The notes under the pieces were generated by a model. It was not told the DNA's origin. It did no database searches and saw only the letters and a list, made by a program, of their open reading frames with translations. This document shows, in pieces, positions 32,148 through 33,318 of a DNA stretch of 33,318 nucleotides. The position numbers were made by a program, and so were the translations under genes. How positions within the stretch are numbered: position 1 is the stretch's first letter; every line of letters begins with the position of its first letter. Where the stretch lies: assembly GCA_900769835.1 (NCBI GenBank), contig CAAGIE010000064.1, forward strand, positions 1-33,318. The letters run 5' to 3'. Source of the DNA: an uncultured Oscillospiraceae bacterium (GTDB lineage: Bacteria > Bacillota > Clostridia > Oscillospirales > Oscillospiraceae).

Positions 32148-33318
32148 ATGTATACTGCAAACTCTATCCGTAATATCTGTCTGCTGGGTCACAGCGGCAG
32201 CGGCAAGACCGCGCTGGCTGAGAGCCTGCTGTTTATGACCGGTGCCATCGACCGTATGGGCAAAAATGCCGACGGCAACACCGTCAGCGACTACGATCCC
32301 GAAGAGATCCGTCGTAATATTTCCATTTCCACTTCTGTGATCCCCCTGGTCTACAACAACACCAAGATCAACCTGCTGGACACCCCCGGCGGTTTCGATT
32401 TTTCCGGCGCCGTGATGGAAGCCCTCCGTGCCGCGGATGCCGCGATCATCGTCTGCTCCGCTAAGGACGGCGTCACCGTTGGCGTGGAGAAGGCATGGAA
32501 GTATTGCGCAGACCGCAATATGCCCTGCTTCATCTACATCTCCAAGGTCGACGAAGACAACTCCGACTATAATGCCACCTTCGACGCTCTCCGTGAGAAG
32601 TACGGCAACAAGGTCGCTCCCGTGGTCGTTCCCATTTGGGACGGCAACCGTAAGGTCACCGGCATCATCGACGTGCTCAATAAGCGCGCATACGAGATGC
32701 AGAACCTCAAGCGCGTGGAGATCGAAATTCCCGAGGGTAAGGAAGAGGTTATCACCGAGTTCAACGATGCTCTGAAGGAGTCTGTTGCAGAAACCAGCGA
32801 AGAGTTTATGGATAAGTTCTTCGGCGGTGAGGACTTCACCTACGCTGAAATGATCAAGGGTATGCATAAGGGCGTTCTGGATCGTACTATGATCCCCGTT
32901 CTCTGCGGCTCCGGCGTCAACTGCATGGGCAGCCTGATGCTGATGGACCACATCATTGATCTGTTCCCCAACCCCATCGAGGGTAACTACCACAAGGCAA
33001 CTCTGGCCGACGGCACCACCGAGGAGTTCGTGGTATCTCCCGGCGGCGTTCCCTCCGCATTCGTGTGGAAGACCGTTTCCGACCAGTACGGCAAGTATTC
33101 CTACATCAAGGTTCTGTCCGGCGAGATCACCTCTGACACCACGCTGGTCAACGCCCGTACCGGTGAGACCGAGAAGCTGGGCCGTCTGTACACCATGTGC
33201 GGCAAGAAGAACACGGAGGTCAAGAAGCTGACCTGCGGTGACATTGGCGCCATCGGCAAGATGGACAAGGTCAAGACCGGCGATACCCTGTGCGATCCCA
33301 GAAAGGTCGTTTCTCTGA
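32148..33318 (+). CDS. EF-G-like translational GTPase, divergent (partial at window edge)
   Basis: The visible 390 residues cover the GTPase domain and domain II of an elongation factor G-like protein; the complete family is near 690 residues, so the C-terminal part is outside the window. The P-loop is GHSGSGKT (14-21), not the AHIDAGKT of true EF-G. Switch II reads DTPGGFDF (78-85), with Gly82 where EF-G has its catalytic His. The base-recognition motif is SKVD (132-135) rather than NKxD. These changes place it in the EF-G-like paralogue group of Firmicutes, whose role is not settled. An AAGGAG ribosome site precedes the ATG. The frame runs off the edge: the final bases are mid-codon, not a stop. 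Confidence 0.88.
   Translation, partial: MYTANSIRNICLLGHSGSGKTALAESLLFMTGAIDRMGKNADGNTVSDYDPEEIRRNISISTSVIPLVYNNTKINLLDTPGGFDFSGAVMEALRAADAAIIVCSAKDGVTVGVEKAWKYCADRNMPCFIYISKVDEDNSDYNATFDALREKYGNKVAPVVVPIWDGNRKVTGIIDVLNKRAYEMQNLKRVEIEIPEGKEEVITEFNDALKESVAETSEEFMDKFFGGEDFTYAEMIKGMHKGVLDRTMIPVLCGSGVNCMGSLMLMDHIIDLFPNPIEGNYHKATLADGTTEEFVVSPGGVPSAFVWKTVSDQYGKYSYIKVLSGEITSDTTLVNARTGETEKLGRLYTMCGKKNTEVKKLTCGDIGAIGKMDKVKTGDTLCDPRKVVSL

Noticed and set aside
33316..33318. The final TGA of the window as stop codon of the EF-G-like gene
   Set aside because: It is out of frame; the last complete codon is CTG and the protein continues beyond the edge.

Overview
The window looks like part of a chromosome of an anaerobic Gram-positive Clostridia-type bacterium, perhaps an Oscillospirales gut organism. 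This is inferred from an L27 with an N-terminal extension next to its Prp protease gene, strong AGGAGG ribosome sites, canonical sigma-A promoters with 17-bp spacers, Firmicutes-type siphovirus genes and very large secreted beta-helix proteins. No rRNA, tRNA, CRISPR array, insertion sequence or integrase gene was recognised.

Layout. (1) 1-822, minus strand: the ribosomal operon rplU-prp-rpmA with its promoter and leader; rpmA runs off the left edge. (2) About 961-15008, plus strand: a compact phage-derived cassette of about 14 kb. It runs terminase small and large subunits, a coiled-coil protein, portal, scaffold, major capsid protein, head-tail connectors, tail terminator, tail tube, two tail chaperones, a short tape measure, distal tail and tail hub, several small tail-tip or fibre proteins, an endolysin amidase and two small membrane proteins (holin type). 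It ends in tandem terminators. Its genes are tightly packed, most overlapping by 1-77 bases or separated by under 50. (3) 15086-31920, plus strand: four related extracellular proteins. Two are giants (2313 and 2080 aa) with a signal peptide, a shared N-terminal module, beta-helix/GLUG-like repeats and a C-terminal metallo-beta-lactamase (MBL) domain. A lipoprotein carries the same MBL domain, and a translationally coupled membrane-anchored paralogue has lost its metal ligands. A 44-residue acidic peptide gene follows the first giant. (4) 32044-33318, plus strand: the start of a divergent EF-G-like translational GTPase, cut by the right edge.

The most interesting unit is region 2. It encodes a nearly complete head-tail-lysis programme, but no integrase, replication, excision or repressor gene fits between the flanking host promoters. 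Its small terminase lacks the usual N-terminal helix-turn-helix part, its tape measure is very short, and its start has an extended -10 promoter buried in a long inverted repeat. Together these resemble a gene transfer agent or domesticated prophage that packages DNA without sequence choice. This is inference from gene content; a cryptic prophage is the main alternative.

Region 3 is a second accessory system: an apparent family expansion of ComEC-like or phosphorylcholine-esterase-like MBL domains displayed outside the cell, including a likely pseudoenzyme partner. Its substrate is unknown.
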